From assembly GCA_041399155.1 (NCBI GenBank), contig JAWKTI010000006.1, forward strand, positions 186,001 to 250,000: a stretch of 64,000 nt of DNA, written 5' to 3'. The DNA comes from Zavarzinella sp. Lineage in GTDB: Bacteria > Planctomycetota > Planctomycetia > Gemmatales > Gemmataceae. Below the pieces are notes generated by a model. That model did no database searches. It had not been told where the DNA came from and saw only the letters and a list, made by a program, of their open reading frames with translations. This document shows positions 25,327 through 34,232 of the stretch, piece by piece (position 1 is the stretch's first letter; each line of letters starts with the position of its first letter). The position numbers were made by a program, and so were the translations under genes.

Positions 25327-25586
25327 TAAATTATCCTCATGAATAAATAATCATCCGAGCAATCAATGCACGGAATTAAGCACCTGAAACCTAGACCATT
25401 TTTTCCGCTACAATCCGCAAAATTGACGCAAATTCCAAATTTTTCCTCGAAAAAACAGCCGGATCGATTTGTCAAATTGAAAATTATGCTTTCTGCTTAA
25501 ATCGGTTTCACCGGAATCTTAATAATTTTGAGTGGTGCACATTCCAAGGTGAATCAGCAGCAGATATCTGTTCCAGTGGATGATCG

Positions 25587-27026
25587 CTATTTCTGAAAAT
25601 TGTTCTCAGTTTTCATGAGTTGCTGCCATTGTTCAAACTGTGTTGCCAGTTCTTCTACTTTCTGTGGGAGCGTTGCTGCCAGATCGTGCTTTTCGGCAAT
25701 ATCTTTTTGCAGGCTGTAAAGTTGCCAGGCTTCCTTTCCGGTGCGTCGCTGACGGACGATTTTGTCATTCCCATGTCGAAGTGCCTGCCATTGTCCCATT
25801 TCCCACATCATGGTGCGGGTTGGCAGTGATGCCTCTCGCTTCAACAATGGCAACAGGTTCAATCCATCTGAAACCTTTTTTGGTGCGGCGATGTTGCATG
25901 CTCCAAGCACTGTGGGGACAATATCTGGCGACCACACCACATCTGTGCACGTTTGGCCCGCAGGGATCTTACCTTTCCAACGGACCAACATCGGCACGCG
26001 GATACCACCTTCCAACAGATTTCCTTTTCCTCCACTCAGTGGGTCGTTTCGGGAAGTCAGTTCTTTGGTGGGGCCTCCGTTATCGCTCAAGACAATAATG
26101 AGAGTATTTTCATCTAATTCCCACTTTTTCAGTGTCGCCAACAGATGACCCACGTTGTCATCCAGATTGCTCAGCATTGCCGCAAATAACCGGCGGTGCA
26201 CATCTTCAATATGTGAGAATTTCTTCATGTATTTGTCCGGTGCCTGCATCGGGCTGTGCACTGCGTTGTAGGCAAGGTACAGAAAAAATGGTTCATCCCG
26301 GTGCCTTCCTACAAAGTCAATTCCCTCACGTGTAAGCGCATCGGTCAGAAATGCCTTTTCTTCTACTGGCTGACTCCCACGCAGCAGTGGGTTATCCGCA
26401 TCGTAGGGTGGTTCGTGCGTTCCCATGTGCGTCGAGTAGATCTGCTTGCCGTCCTTCGAAGTCGATCGACCTAACTTGCCATCTGGTAAGGCTTTGCGTC
26501 GCCAGAAACTGGTAACACCCTCATACGGTGGCGGGCAGTAAGTATGCCCTTCGTGCAGAAAGCCAAAAAATTCCTGAAAACCTCGTCGCATCGGATGCAT
26601 TGGTGCGGTGCCACCCAGATGCCATTTCCCCACCAGGCTGGTGTGGTAGCCCGCATTCACCAGCATTTGTGCCAGAGTGGTTTCGGAAACGGGCAGACCC
26701 ACGCCGGGTTCGCAGTTCATTGCCCCCACCGGATTGGTGGTGAAGCCAAAGCGGTGCTGTAATCGACCTGTCATGATTGCTGCCCGCGAGGGTGCACAAT
26801 ATGACGCTGTGACATACGCCTGCGTAAATCGCACCCCTTCTTTGGAAATCTGATCCAGATTTGGCGTGGGGATCGATGTGCCACCGTAGCATCCCGGTTC
26901 ACCATATCCCAGATCATCAACAACCAACAAAACAACGTTCGGGCGATCAGTGGCACCGTACAGGGTGGGAACAAATTCTGTTATAAAACAGAATGCTGAT
27001 ATTAAATAAAACGTTCGTATCTTCAT
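25587..27026 (-). CDS. Arylsulfatase-type sulfatase, exported
   Basis: The 479-residue product has a signal peptide (MKIRTFYLISAFCFITEF to about LYG). The mature enzyme starts with PNVVLLVVDDLGYG (metal-binding Asp pair). It has the formylglycine motif CAPSRAAIMTGR, with the Cys that must be oxidised by a sulfatase-modifying enzyme. GKWHLGG and the C-terminal metal site VLSDNGGP are also present. Family knowledge puts it in hydrolysis of sulfate esters of polysaccharides in the periplasm or outside. All key residues are present. It is transcribed away from the tRNA-dihydrouridine synthase gene, with a shared upstream region. Confidence 0.93.
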   Translation of the reverse strand: MKIRTFYLISAFCFITEFVPTLYGATDRPNVVLLVVDDLGYGEPGCYGGTSIPTPNLDQISKEGVRFTQAYVTASYCAPSRAAIMTGRLQHRFGFTTNPVGAMNCEPGVGLPVSETTLAQMLVNAGYHTSLVGKWHLGGTAPMHPMRRGFQEFFGFLHEGHTYCPPPYEGVTSFWRRKALPDGKLGRSTSKDGKQIYSTHMGTHEPPYDADNPLLRGSQPVEEKAFLTDALTREGIDFVGRHRDEPFFLYLAYNAVHSPMQAPDKYMKKFSHIEDVHRRLFAAMLSNLDDNVGHLLATLKKWELDENTLIIVLSDNGGPTKELTSRNDPLSGGKGNLLEGGIRVPMLVRWKGKIPAGQTCTDVVWSPDIVPTVLGACNIAAPKKVSDGLNLLPLLKREASLPTRTMMWEMGQWQALRHGNDKIVRQRRTGKEAWQLYSLQKDIAEKHDLAATLPQKVEELATQFEQWQQLMKTENNFQK

Positions 27027-27168
27027 GATTGTTAAGCATTTATCAGGAACGAGCGCGATTATACACTGAATAAAGCATGCTTACCCGCGATTTTTCCACA
27101 TTGGAACCATTTTCGGTGCCTGCTATCCTTACTAATGGAATACAAACGGGCAATCAAAGCCTTGAAGG

Positions 27169-28287
27169 TTGTTTTTTCATTTGAGCATACAAATATCAGA
27201 ACAGTTATCTCCCACGTTGCCTGAGGTTTGGCACCAGTCGTTTTCCATTGGTTCAGTGGGGTTGAAAAGTCGATTTTGCCTTGCCCCACTTGCTGGGTAT
27301 ACGAACGTAGCCTTCCGCACTGCGATACGTGGTGCCGGTGGCGTGGGGTTGTGCACCACCGATCTGGTCAACGCACGTGCTGTGGTGGAGCAGATTCGCA
27401 AAACGCTGGAATTGCTGGCCACTAACGACGACGACAAGCCACTTTCGGTGCAGTTATTTGGTTCCAAACCAGACGAAATGGCCCAGGCGGCAAAGTGGGT
27501 GCAGGATTACGGTGCCGACCTGATTGACATTAATATGGGCTGCCCCGTTCGCAAAGTGGTGAAAACAGGCGGTGGCTCGGCAATGATGTGCGACACTTCC
27601 GGCAGCACCGTCGAGATGATCAAGCGAATTGTGGATGCGGTGTCGATTCCGGTCACCGTCAAAATGCGGCTGGGGTGGGATGCCACCCAGATTACCGCAC
27701 CGGAATTTGCCCATCAGTTCGAGCAGGTGGGCGTTCAGGCAATCACGATCCATGGCCGCACCCGGGAGCAGGGGTTTTCCGGTACCGTCGATCTGGAAGG
27801 AATCCGTCAGGTGGTGCAGGCAGTCGATCGGATTCCTGTAATCGGGAATGGGGATGTCCGCACGATTGAAGATGCCCAGCGAATGATCGAAGTGACCGGT
27901 TGTCAGGCGATTGCGATCGGCCGTGGGGCACTGGCAAACCCATGGATTTTTCGCCAGTTGGATAACTGGGTACGCACCGGCGACCCAGGCCCACGTGGCA
28001 GTTACGAGGAACGGATTCACTTCATGATGGACCACCTGTACCGACTGGTGGCCTGGCGCGGGGAATACGGTGCCTGCCTGCAGTTTCGCAAAATTGCCAC
28101 CTGGTATGCGAAGGCGTTACGCACCGGCAAGCATATCCAGCAACTATTGGTGATGCTCAGTTCGGTGGGTCAACTGGAAGCGATTGCGAAGCAGTTGCTG
28201 CAACAAGGCCCACCAGAAGGCTGGGTGGAATGGGACGCTGGCGACGCCAACATTCCCGTACCCAAAGGCCCCATCGCCCACTGGTAA
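27169..28287 (+). CDS. dus: tRNA-dihydrouridine synthase
   Basis: The FMN enzyme reduces uridine to dihydrouridine in the tRNA D-loop. The TIM-barrel starts FCLAPLAGYTNVAFR. NMGCPVRKVVKTGGGSAMM holds the catalytic Cys, with TVKMRLGWD, ITIHGRTREQGFSG and IPVIGNGDVRTIEDA (phosphate binding) in order, and a C-terminal helical domain. DusB-type is the nearest fit. The start is uncertain: only TTG codons (27169, 27181) precede the conserved part. The stop overlaps a ribosome site for a short ORF at 28295. Confidence 0.9.
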   Translation: MFFHLSIQISEQLSPTLPEVWHQSFSIGSVGLKSRFCLAPLAGYTNVAFRTAIRGAGGVGLCTTDLVNARAVVEQIRKTLELLATNDDDKPLSVQLFGSKPDEMAQAAKWVQDYGADLIDINMGCPVRKVVKTGGGSAMMCDTSGSTVEMIKRIVDAVSIPVTVKMRLGWDATQITAPEFAHQFEQVGVQAITIHGRTREQGFSGTVDLEGIRQVVQAVDRIPVIGNGDVRTIEDAQRMIEVTGCQAIAIGRGALANPWIFRQLDNWVRTGDPGPRGSYEERIHFMMDHLYRLVAWRGEYGACLQFRKIATWYAKALRTGKHIQQLLVMLSSVGQLEAIAKQLLQQGPPEGWVEWDAGDANIPVPKGPIAHW

Positions 28288-28294
28288 GGAGAAA

Positions 28295-28399
28295 ATGCAC
28301 TTTAAAGTAAGCAAGTTGTATCCGCACAATTCAATTGACGTGGCACTGGTGAAGGCCATCGCAGGAAAATCCGAAGCAGCATGGCAAAAGTTGAATTGA
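28295..28399 (+). CDS. Candidate small protein (34 residues)
   Basis: The ATG follows TAAGGAG, a strong ribosome site that overlaps the dus stop codon, so it could be translationally coupled. The product starts MHFKVSKLYPHN and is basic at the N-terminus. No family is recognised, so it may be spurious. Confidence 0.35.
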   Translation: MHFKVSKLYPHNSIDVALVKAIAGKSEAAWQKLN

Positions 28400-28463
28400 T
28401 GCGAACCAGTTTCTGGCACGATGTGTCATCAAAAGATGATTTTTCGATAATGAAGGATGTGCA

Positions 28464-29321
28464 TTGCCCAGTCGCAAAACGCGTGCGTTGATCGCCCAGC
28501 AAACAGTTGAAATACTTACTTTTGGTGAATATCAGACTCCAAATGGTGTAGTCGTGCGCATTGCAGATCAACTGGAAGCGGCAGTCCGTGACACCATTCT
28601 TTACACCCCAGCGTCTCTCGACAGGCTGATTTCAACGATTCAGTTTAGTAATACCCGCTACAGCCAGAATACCACGTTCCAGGTCGTGAATGCCACCACC
28701 TTCGAGACAGCAAGGCACTTCGCACTGGAACAAAACATTCTGCATCCGCTTTGCCTTAATTTCGCTTCCGCTAAGAATGCCGGGGGTGGTTTTCTCAATG
28801 GAAGTCAGGCTCAGGAAGAAAGCCTGGCACGGGCTTCAGGACTTTATGCCTGCATCAATCCTGTTCGTGGATACTACGACAGCAATCGCAATTGTGGAAC
28901 CTGTCTGTACACTCATCACATGATTTACTCTCCAAAAGTGCCTGTGTTTCGAAACGATGATGATGACCTGCTGCCAGAACCATACCTGACTTCAATCATC
29001 ACTGCACCGGCGGTGAATGCAGGTGCGATTCGCCGAAACGAAACGAAAAAACTCGATCAGATTGAAGCAACGATGCTTGAAAGGATCGAACGGGTTCTTG
29101 CAGTGGCTGTTACCCACGGTCACGATGCAATGATTCTGGGTGCATGGGGTTGTGGAGTATTCAGAAATGATCCTGCAAACATCGCGAAGTGGTTTCATCA
29201 TTTTCTTGTCGAGGATGATCGTTTCCGCAACGTATTCCGCACTGTGATCTTCGCTGTGCTCGATCATTCTGATGCACTGGGCACAATTAGCCCATTTGTC
29301 AATCAATTTGCAACCAGCTGA
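28464..29321 (+). CDS. TIGR02452 family protein (microbial-type PARG/macrodomain-like)
   Basis: The 285-residue cytoplasmic protein carries the signature of bacterial-type poly(ADP-ribose) glycohydrolases: FASAKNAGGGFLNGSQAQEE, where GGG and QEE contact ADP-ribose and supply the catalytic Glu. A second block, ILGAWGCGVFRNDPANIAKW, is also typical. The expected role is removal of ADP-ribose from modified proteins. The TTG start has a GAAGGA ribosome site 6 bases upstream, and no ATG is available near by. The next gene follows after a short gap. No clear ADP-ribosyltransferase neighbours it. Confidence 0.82.
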   Translation: MPSRKTRALIAQQTVEILTFGEYQTPNGVVVRIADQLEAAVRDTILYTPASLDRLISTIQFSNTRYSQNTTFQVVNATTFETARHFALEQNILHPLCLNFASAKNAGGGFLNGSQAQEESLARASGLYACINPVRGYYDSNRNCGTCLYTHHMIYSPKVPVFRNDDDDLLPEPYLTSIITAPAVNAGAIRRNETKKLDQIEATMLERIERVLAVAVTHGHDAMILGAWGCGVFRNDPANIAKWFHHFLVEDDRFRNVFRTVIFAVLDHSDALGTISPFVNQFATS

Positions 29322-29392
29322 ACGCTATCGTACATTCATGAATCAGTCAGATTATTCACATTGCCTTGATTGTGCTAACGGAGTTGGTCAAA

Positions 29393-29824
29393 ATGGATGA
29401 ACAAACGGAATACCGGAATACCGATCTTGATCTGACATCACCTGATGATTTAACTGCACTTGCTGAGCAGCTTGAAAAACGTGGGCTCGCGTTGATGCGG
29501 CGTGTGGTGCAGATATCGAAAGTTGAGTGGTTTTGTGGCTTCTCCTGGGGTGGGGGTTGGTTCACCGAAGCTGAACAGAGTATCAATTCAATGTTGTCTG
29601 CCGTTGAATCGCTTGAGCCCCAATGGCGGTCTGCCTGGGATGCATCTTCGTTGCGCGTGTTTGATATTGGCTATGATTGTCGGGAAGAACCATTTGCCTT
29701 CCGACAGCAACTTTCCACAGAGACTTTATCACGGCTGGCAGCAGTGGGGGCAACTTTACGATGGACACTCTATGCAGACAGAAATCAGCCATACGATGCC
29801 GAGGAGTCATCCCCGTCTGAGTAA
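29393..29824 (+). CDS. Conserved hypothetical protein
   Basis: The 143-residue product starts at the ATG at 29393 (MDEQTEYRNTDLDLTSPDDL). It resembles a small planctomycete family with a 'TDLDL.S..DL..LA..L..RG' start and a 'FDIGYDC..EP.AF...LS..TL.R.A..GA.L..TLY' end (FDIGYDCREEPFAF, LRWTLYAD are seen here). The fold and function are unknown. No signal peptide or membrane segment is present. Confidence 0.65.
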   Translation: MDEQTEYRNTDLDLTSPDDLTALAEQLEKRGLALMRRVVQISKVEWFCGFSWGGGWFTEAEQSINSMLSAVESLEPQWRSAWDASSLRVFDIGYDCREEPFAFRQQLSTETLSRLAAVGATLRWTLYADRNQPYDAEESSPSE

Positions 29825-30023
29825 TTTTCAACCGACGATGAAAGCGTAGGTCGGATAGAATTTTTGCGATTGCATCGTTGTCTAAACTCTTGTCCTTTCA
29901 TTGCAAGTTTCCATCCCCACATAAAATGATTTGATCCTCCACCAGCGACATCCGCTCGGTGCGGGGAATATGAATGAAATTTCACTCATTTATTGTTCCC
30001 ACCCACTAATTTTTGAGCATTAG

Positions 30024-30941
30024 ATGGCATCATTACGAACTGCGGTGGTTCAGAATCGCAAGGCCAGCGAGTTACTGCCTGAACTTCTGCCGGAATGGCC
30101 AGGTGAACCACCCCAACTGTGGGATTCCCGCACGGTGGACCTGAAACAACTGGCAACCATCGAGCGAATGGTGGCAGCGGGTGGCGACGGCACGATTAAT
30201 CTGGCGGTGAATCTGCTTTGTAAAGCCCCTCACCACGCAGTCTCACTGGGGCTGATGCCATTGGGTACCGGCAACGATTTCGCCACCGCCTGCGGGTTAC
30301 CCGCGAATGATCCGCTAGCGGCATGGGCAGCGATGCAGAGCGGTGTGCTGCATCCCGTGGATGTGGGCAGGTTTACCACGCTGGCCGACAATGTATCGCC
30401 CACGCCAGCTCAGTTTTTTGTCAACGCGATCACAGGTGGTTTCGGTGCCGAAGTTACTGCGAACACACCGGAAGAAATCAAGGCTATATTAGGAAAAACG
30501 GCCTACACATTTCACGCACTAACGATGCTGCTGAACCAGCCACGGCGGGAATTGTTCTTGAAAACAGCCGACTGGGAATGGCAAGGCGACATTCTGTTTC
30601 TGTCGATTGCCAACGGTCGACGTGCCGGTGGGGGCTTCCAGATTGCACCCAACGCTCTGCTGAATGATCGTCTTCTGGATGTGCGGGTCATTCCCAGTGC
30701 GTCATTTCTTGACAGCCCAGGGTTATTCCTTGATTTTCTGTTTGGCAACAGTGGGCCGGATTCATTAATTCAGGTGCTGCAAACTCCCTGGATCGAACTT
30801 CGTTCCGACACCGAGTTTCAACTATCGATTGATGGCGAACCATGCAGCACCAGCCACTGCCGGATTGAAATTGCAGAACAACAGATTCCGATCTGGCTCC
30901 CACCCGCCTGCCCACTGGTGACGCAGAGCAACAAAGTGTAA
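30024..30941 (+). CDS. Diacylglycerol kinase / YegS-type lipid kinase
   Basis: The 305-residue protein has the DAGK catalytic core: MVAAGGDGTINLAVN (nucleotide-binding GGDGT) and LMPLGTGNDFATACGLP, followed by FVNAITGGFGAEV, FLSIANGRRAGGGFQIAPNA and a C-terminal beta-sandwich ending in FQLSIDGEPC. It likely phosphorylates a diacylglycerol-type or sphingoid lipid with ATP at the membrane. The N-terminus is shorter than usual for YegS/DgkB but includes the essential glycine motif. It is intact and stands alone. The exact lipid substrate cannot be predicted. Confidence 0.88.
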   Translation: MASLRTAVVQNRKASELLPELLPEWPGEPPQLWDSRTVDLKQLATIERMVAAGGDGTINLAVNLLCKAPHHAVSLGLMPLGTGNDFATACGLPANDPLAAWAAMQSGVLHPVDVGRFTTLADNVSPTPAQFFVNAITGGFGAEVTANTPEEIKAILGKTAYTFHALTMLLNQPRRELFLKTADWEWQGDILFLSIANGRRAGGGFQIAPNALLNDRLLDVRVIPSASFLDSPGLFLDFLFGNSGPDSLIQVLQTPWIELRSDTEFQLSIDGEPCSTSHCRIEIAEQQIPIWLPPACPLVTQSNKV

Positions 30942-31221
30942 AAATGGCATAAAATTCAAAAAGCAGACGACAACACAATCAGTAAAAATCAAAAAAAATT
31001 GATTTTTTACTTGCATGTGTGTGTTTATAATGCTTTTTGAGAAGTGAAGTGGGATACCACTACAGCCCGGACGCCCGATGTTCTGGTTAGTTATTCGAAT
31101 CATTATCGCAGTTTTCCTGCTGTGTACTGCGTGCCTCAAAATATACGGGGCATCATTCACCGCACTCCCTGCAATTGGGTGGTTTTCGCAGCCACCCAGA
31201 AAATTTCGTTGGATCTAACAA

Positions 31222-32184
31222 ATGAAAAGATTAGCTTTATTACTTTTCGTGAATTTGCTCTCATCTGTATCGCTGGCAGCGAGTCCAGATGTAGAGCTGG
31301 CAAAAAGATCAATTTTGCAATGGCAGTCAGATGTAACTACCTATTCAACAGCGTCGATAGAACGCACCAGAACAGATAATGGCGTTGAAACAGAAAAAGA
31401 AAAGCTAACTATTCATAAATCGCCAGCTTTCTATCACTGTATTTCAGAGCTGATTTCTTTCCCAAGAATTGATAAATTGGCTAAGTACCTGGTGATATCC
31501 TATAATGACAAATATTTCTATGAGATTACATCGAACGACAATAAATCATGGAAAGCGACACAAGTTGATTTGAATTCTGATGAGGGTCTTGAGCAAATAC
31601 AAATGACCCTCAAGAGGCGTACGATGATGCCTATAGAGTTCGTGCTTGCCGTGGGTGGGCATGAACTAAAAACTTTGCTCGAGAATCCCAAGACACTATT
31701 TGAGTTTGATGATAATAACAAATTAATTATTTCTGTACCAGACATTCAGGTAGCAGACCCGAAAAAAGAATTTCGAGTAAGTCTTGTAAACACAAAAATT
31801 ACTGTTGATCCTAACAATGGTCATCGACTCTTATCCTATTCTTACAATATACTAGGAACTGCATTTCAAGTGAATGCCAAGGTTGTCTACAACAACCAGA
31901 ATCTCAGTGGCGTGGTTATTCGAAACGAGCTTCCAGATAAATATTTATCTGTTGACCGAATAGATATCGAAAAAATTGACTACAACGCGAAGGTCAATCC
32001 AGTAGACTTTCGGATTACCAAGTATGGCCTTCCCGAACCCGAAGGGGTCGTGTGGGAGAGGCCTCGGCCGTTGTGGCACTGGCTGCTGGGTGGGGTGATT
32101 CTGGCCTCGTTACTTGCTATCCTGTTCCGTGTGTGGGCCATAAGGGCGCGGTTGAAAACTGTTACCCCCAGCCCCACGAACTAA
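31222..32184 (+). CDS. Exported, C-terminally membrane-anchored protein, tandem copy 1
   Basis: The 320-residue product has a signal peptide (MKRLALLLFVNLLSSVSLAA), a beta-rich outer domain and one C-terminal membrane helix (WHWLLGGVILASLLAILF) followed by a basic tail. It is a paralogue of 32294-33280. Both share 'F.I/LSKYGLPEPEGVVW' before the anchor, and the last 50 codons are nearly identical at the DNA level, while the outer domains are diverged. No known domain was recognised; the shape suggests a lipid-binding or sensor-like outer domain. A TATAAT-like element lies at 31026-31031, about 190 bases upstream. Confidence 0.65.
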   Translation: MKRLALLLFVNLLSSVSLAASPDVELAKRSILQWQSDVTTYSTASIERTRTDNGVETEKEKLTIHKSPAFYHCISELISFPRIDKLAKYLVISYNDKYFYEITSNDNKSWKATQVDLNSDEGLEQIQMTLKRRTMMPIEFVLAVGGHELKTLLENPKTLFEFDDNNKLIISVPDIQVADPKKEFRVSLVNTKITVDPNNGHRLLSYSYNILGTAFQVNAKVVYNNQNLSGVVIRNELPDKYLSVDRIDIEKIDYNAKVNPVDFRITKYGLPEPEGVVWERPRPLWHWLLGGVILASLLAILFRVWAIRARLKTVTPSPTN

Positions 32185-32293
32185 TTCGCTTATTTGGTTG
32201 TTGCTCTGGCGGTGACATGGCCGAAGGGTTTGAAATGCAGAATCTTTTCATACGAAAAGTAACAACGGTAACACCAGAAATAAAAAGTCGCAC

Positions 32294-33280
32294 ATGAAGT
32301 CCATCTTACTTTACACACTGCAATCTTGCATTCTGATGGTTCTTGGCTGTTTTTCAGTTCCAGGATTGTCCAGTGCAAACGACCTCGACACAGCAAAAGT
32401 GCAATGGCACAAGTACTTTGCTGATTACGAGCCTAATATTCAGTCAACATCGGATGAGCAGATCACTAGCGGAACACGAACACAAAGAAACATCCGGCAG
32501 TGCATTCAAACTAAATTGAATAGTCTGATTATCGCTACTATGGGTTATGCCGAAGATAAATATTTAGAAGTTTATGGTATCAATCAGTATTACTCCTTTT
32601 CTTTAGCACAAAAAATACCCAGTAAAGAAGCAGTGCTTATTAACACAAAACTGATGGACTCAACAAAACAGGAACGGCCAAAATACTACTCGATTACTTC
32701 ACCTCATTTTACCTATGAGAATATTTCATTGCCAGAGTTTGTAAACCATCCGGATGTTACTGTAGTTGAATTAGAACAAGACAATGGTTACTTTGTCATC
32801 AATTTTTCATACATCTACCGCTACAGAGGTCATCCGTATCGTACTCATCAGGGTAAACTTTTTCTTGATCCTACCAATTTTTATTGTATTAATCGTTCAT
32901 TAGTAACGATCGTTGATAACAAATCAAGTGCTGAAGAAGTTGTCGTTGAAACAAATTATACTTACAGCACTGATGATGTGCCACTAATCCAGCTAAAGAA
33001 ATCTACAGCTAAGAATAAAGATTCAACAAATCAGTTCTCTGTTTATGGTGAAACAGTAACAAACTATGATGCGAAGATTGCTCAAGACATCGATCCAAAG
33101 CAATTTCGACTCTCCCATTACGGATTGCCAGAGCCAGAAGGTGTTGTCTGGCGTGATCCGAGGCCATTGTGGCACTGGCTGCTGGGTGGGGTGATTCTGA
33201 CCTCGTTGCTTGCTATCCTGTTCCGCGTGTGGGCCAAAAGAGCGCGGTTGAAAACCGTAACCCCCACCACCGTGGAATAA
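32294..33280 (+). CDS. Exported, C-terminally membrane-anchored protein, tandem copy 2
   Basis: The 328-residue paralogue of the preceding gene has an N-terminal signal (MKSILLYTLQSCILMVLGCF), a beta-rich outer domain and the anchor WHWLLGGVILTSLLAIL with a basic tail ending KTVTPT. DNA identity to copy 1 is concentrated in the last 150 bases (about 33125-33270 against 32045-32190), pointing to gene conversion of the anchor or module shuffling of the outer part. Function unknown. Confidence 0.65.
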   Translation: MKSILLYTLQSCILMVLGCFSVPGLSSANDLDTAKVQWHKYFADYEPNIQSTSDEQITSGTRTQRNIRQCIQTKLNSLIIATMGYAEDKYLEVYGINQYYSFSLAQKIPSKEAVLINTKLMDSTKQERPKYYSITSPHFTYENISLPEFVNHPDVTVVELEQDNGYFVINFSYIYRYRGHPYRTHQGKLFLDPTNFYCINRSLVTIVDNKSSAEEVVVETNYTYSTDDVPLIQLKKSTAKNKDSTNQFSVYGETVTNYDAKIAQDIDPKQFRLSHYGLPEPEGVVWRDPRPLWHWLLGGVILTSLLAILFRVWAKRARLKTVTPTTVE

Positions 33281-33449
33281 TCAACGATGTCGCCTGATCG
33301 AATTGTTCAACGTGCAATGACGCTGATTGAATTGCCGATGGTTCCGTGCGGTTTATCGGCTATCATGAGAATAATCTCATGCCTTCGCTGGCCACCATTG
33401 CCGAACGATAGGTGCGACGCCCATTGTCCCCAGTTTTAATGAGGCTCTC

Positions 33450-33875
33450 ATGATTCGCTGGATTTATCGATCTCTTTTTCTGTTGGCAGCACTGCTGAGC
33501 GTTGCGGCAGGGGTGCTGGCCTGGCAGGACTATCGCACCGAACTGGAAAAGAAAAAGCCCAAGTTTGTGGTGCAGAAATCCCCCACAGAGGGCTTCAAAA
33601 CTGGTGTAAACCGGTTTGATGTAACGATCACCAATATTTCGAAAGAACCCAGACGGATTTTAAATTATGGTGGGGGCTGAGGCCTGCGTGCCTGCTTCAG
33701 TTTGGAGCAATCGCATGCCATGCCACTGACCGTAGCACCCGGCGAAACAGTTGTCCTCAGGGGAATGATCGATGTGAAAGCAGTTGGCGAGTTTGCTATG
33801 CCCCTGGTGCTGTTTCTGGAAGAAAACGGCCTCAAAGACCGCAGTTTTGAAGTGACTGGGACAACGACAGAGTAA
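33450..33875 (+). pseudogene. Small anchored protein with in-frame TGA
   Basis: The gene starts with a membrane segment (SLFLLAALLSVAAGVLAW), then an Ig-like outer domain (FKTGVNRFDVTITNISKEPR). At 33678-33680 a TGA interrupts the frame after ILNYGGG, and the same frame continues as GLRACFSLEQS, MPLTVAPGETVVLRG and FAMPLVLFLEENGLKDRSF to TAA at 33875. The downstream part matches the second half of the DUF1573/Ig-like proteins of Planctomycetes, whose template has a Cys around this point. A point mutation of a Cys (TGC/TGT) or Gly codon to TGA is the simplest reading; recoding is less likely. Confidence 0.65.
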
Positions 33876-33927
33876 TCTGTTGCATTTTCGTTAGTGGTTT
33901 TTGCTTTGACTTTTTCCGTCGATGTCC

Positions 33928-34075
33928 TGGGTAACATGGGCGTCTCGCCCATGAGTTCTGCCACGGGCGGGACGCCCGTGCTACGATTCACCAATAAAGA
34001 ATGTACAACTCTGGGTAACATGGGCGTCTCGCCCATGAGTTCAGCCACAGGCGGGATGCCAGTGCTACGTTTCAC
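33928..34075. repeat. Two-copy hairpin repeat
   Basis: Units at 33928-33992 and 34012-34075 begin TGGGTAACATGGGCGTCTC and each holds two small palindromes (ATGGGCG..CGCCCAT and a GGGCGGGACGCCC type). They are about 90% identical. Translated fragments 'TGVPPVAELMGETPMLPR' of this repeat are common in planctomycete and verrucomicrobial intergenic DNA. Confidence 0.6.
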
Positions 34076-34232
34076 ATATTGGGTATATACTGAAGTTGAT
34101 GGTACAGGCTTGTTCGTCAACAGGACGAACCGACCCAGATATGTCGTTTTGCCACCATCGCTTACCCGCCGGTTTTCAATCGTGTTCCGACAATGAACCT
34201 ACTGCATTGTCCCACGGAGGTTGACAGTTCCC

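Noticed and set aside
33675..33720. Selenocysteine insertion site
   Set aside because: No convincing stem-loop with a GG/GU apical loop 15-40 bases after the TGA; only a short GGC/GCC pairing. Kept as an open question, not a feature.
33665..34120. Minus-strand protein with TGVPPVAELMGETPMLPR
   Set aside because: It translates the hairpin repeat and the reverse of the anchored protein gene; such fragments are common false ORFs.
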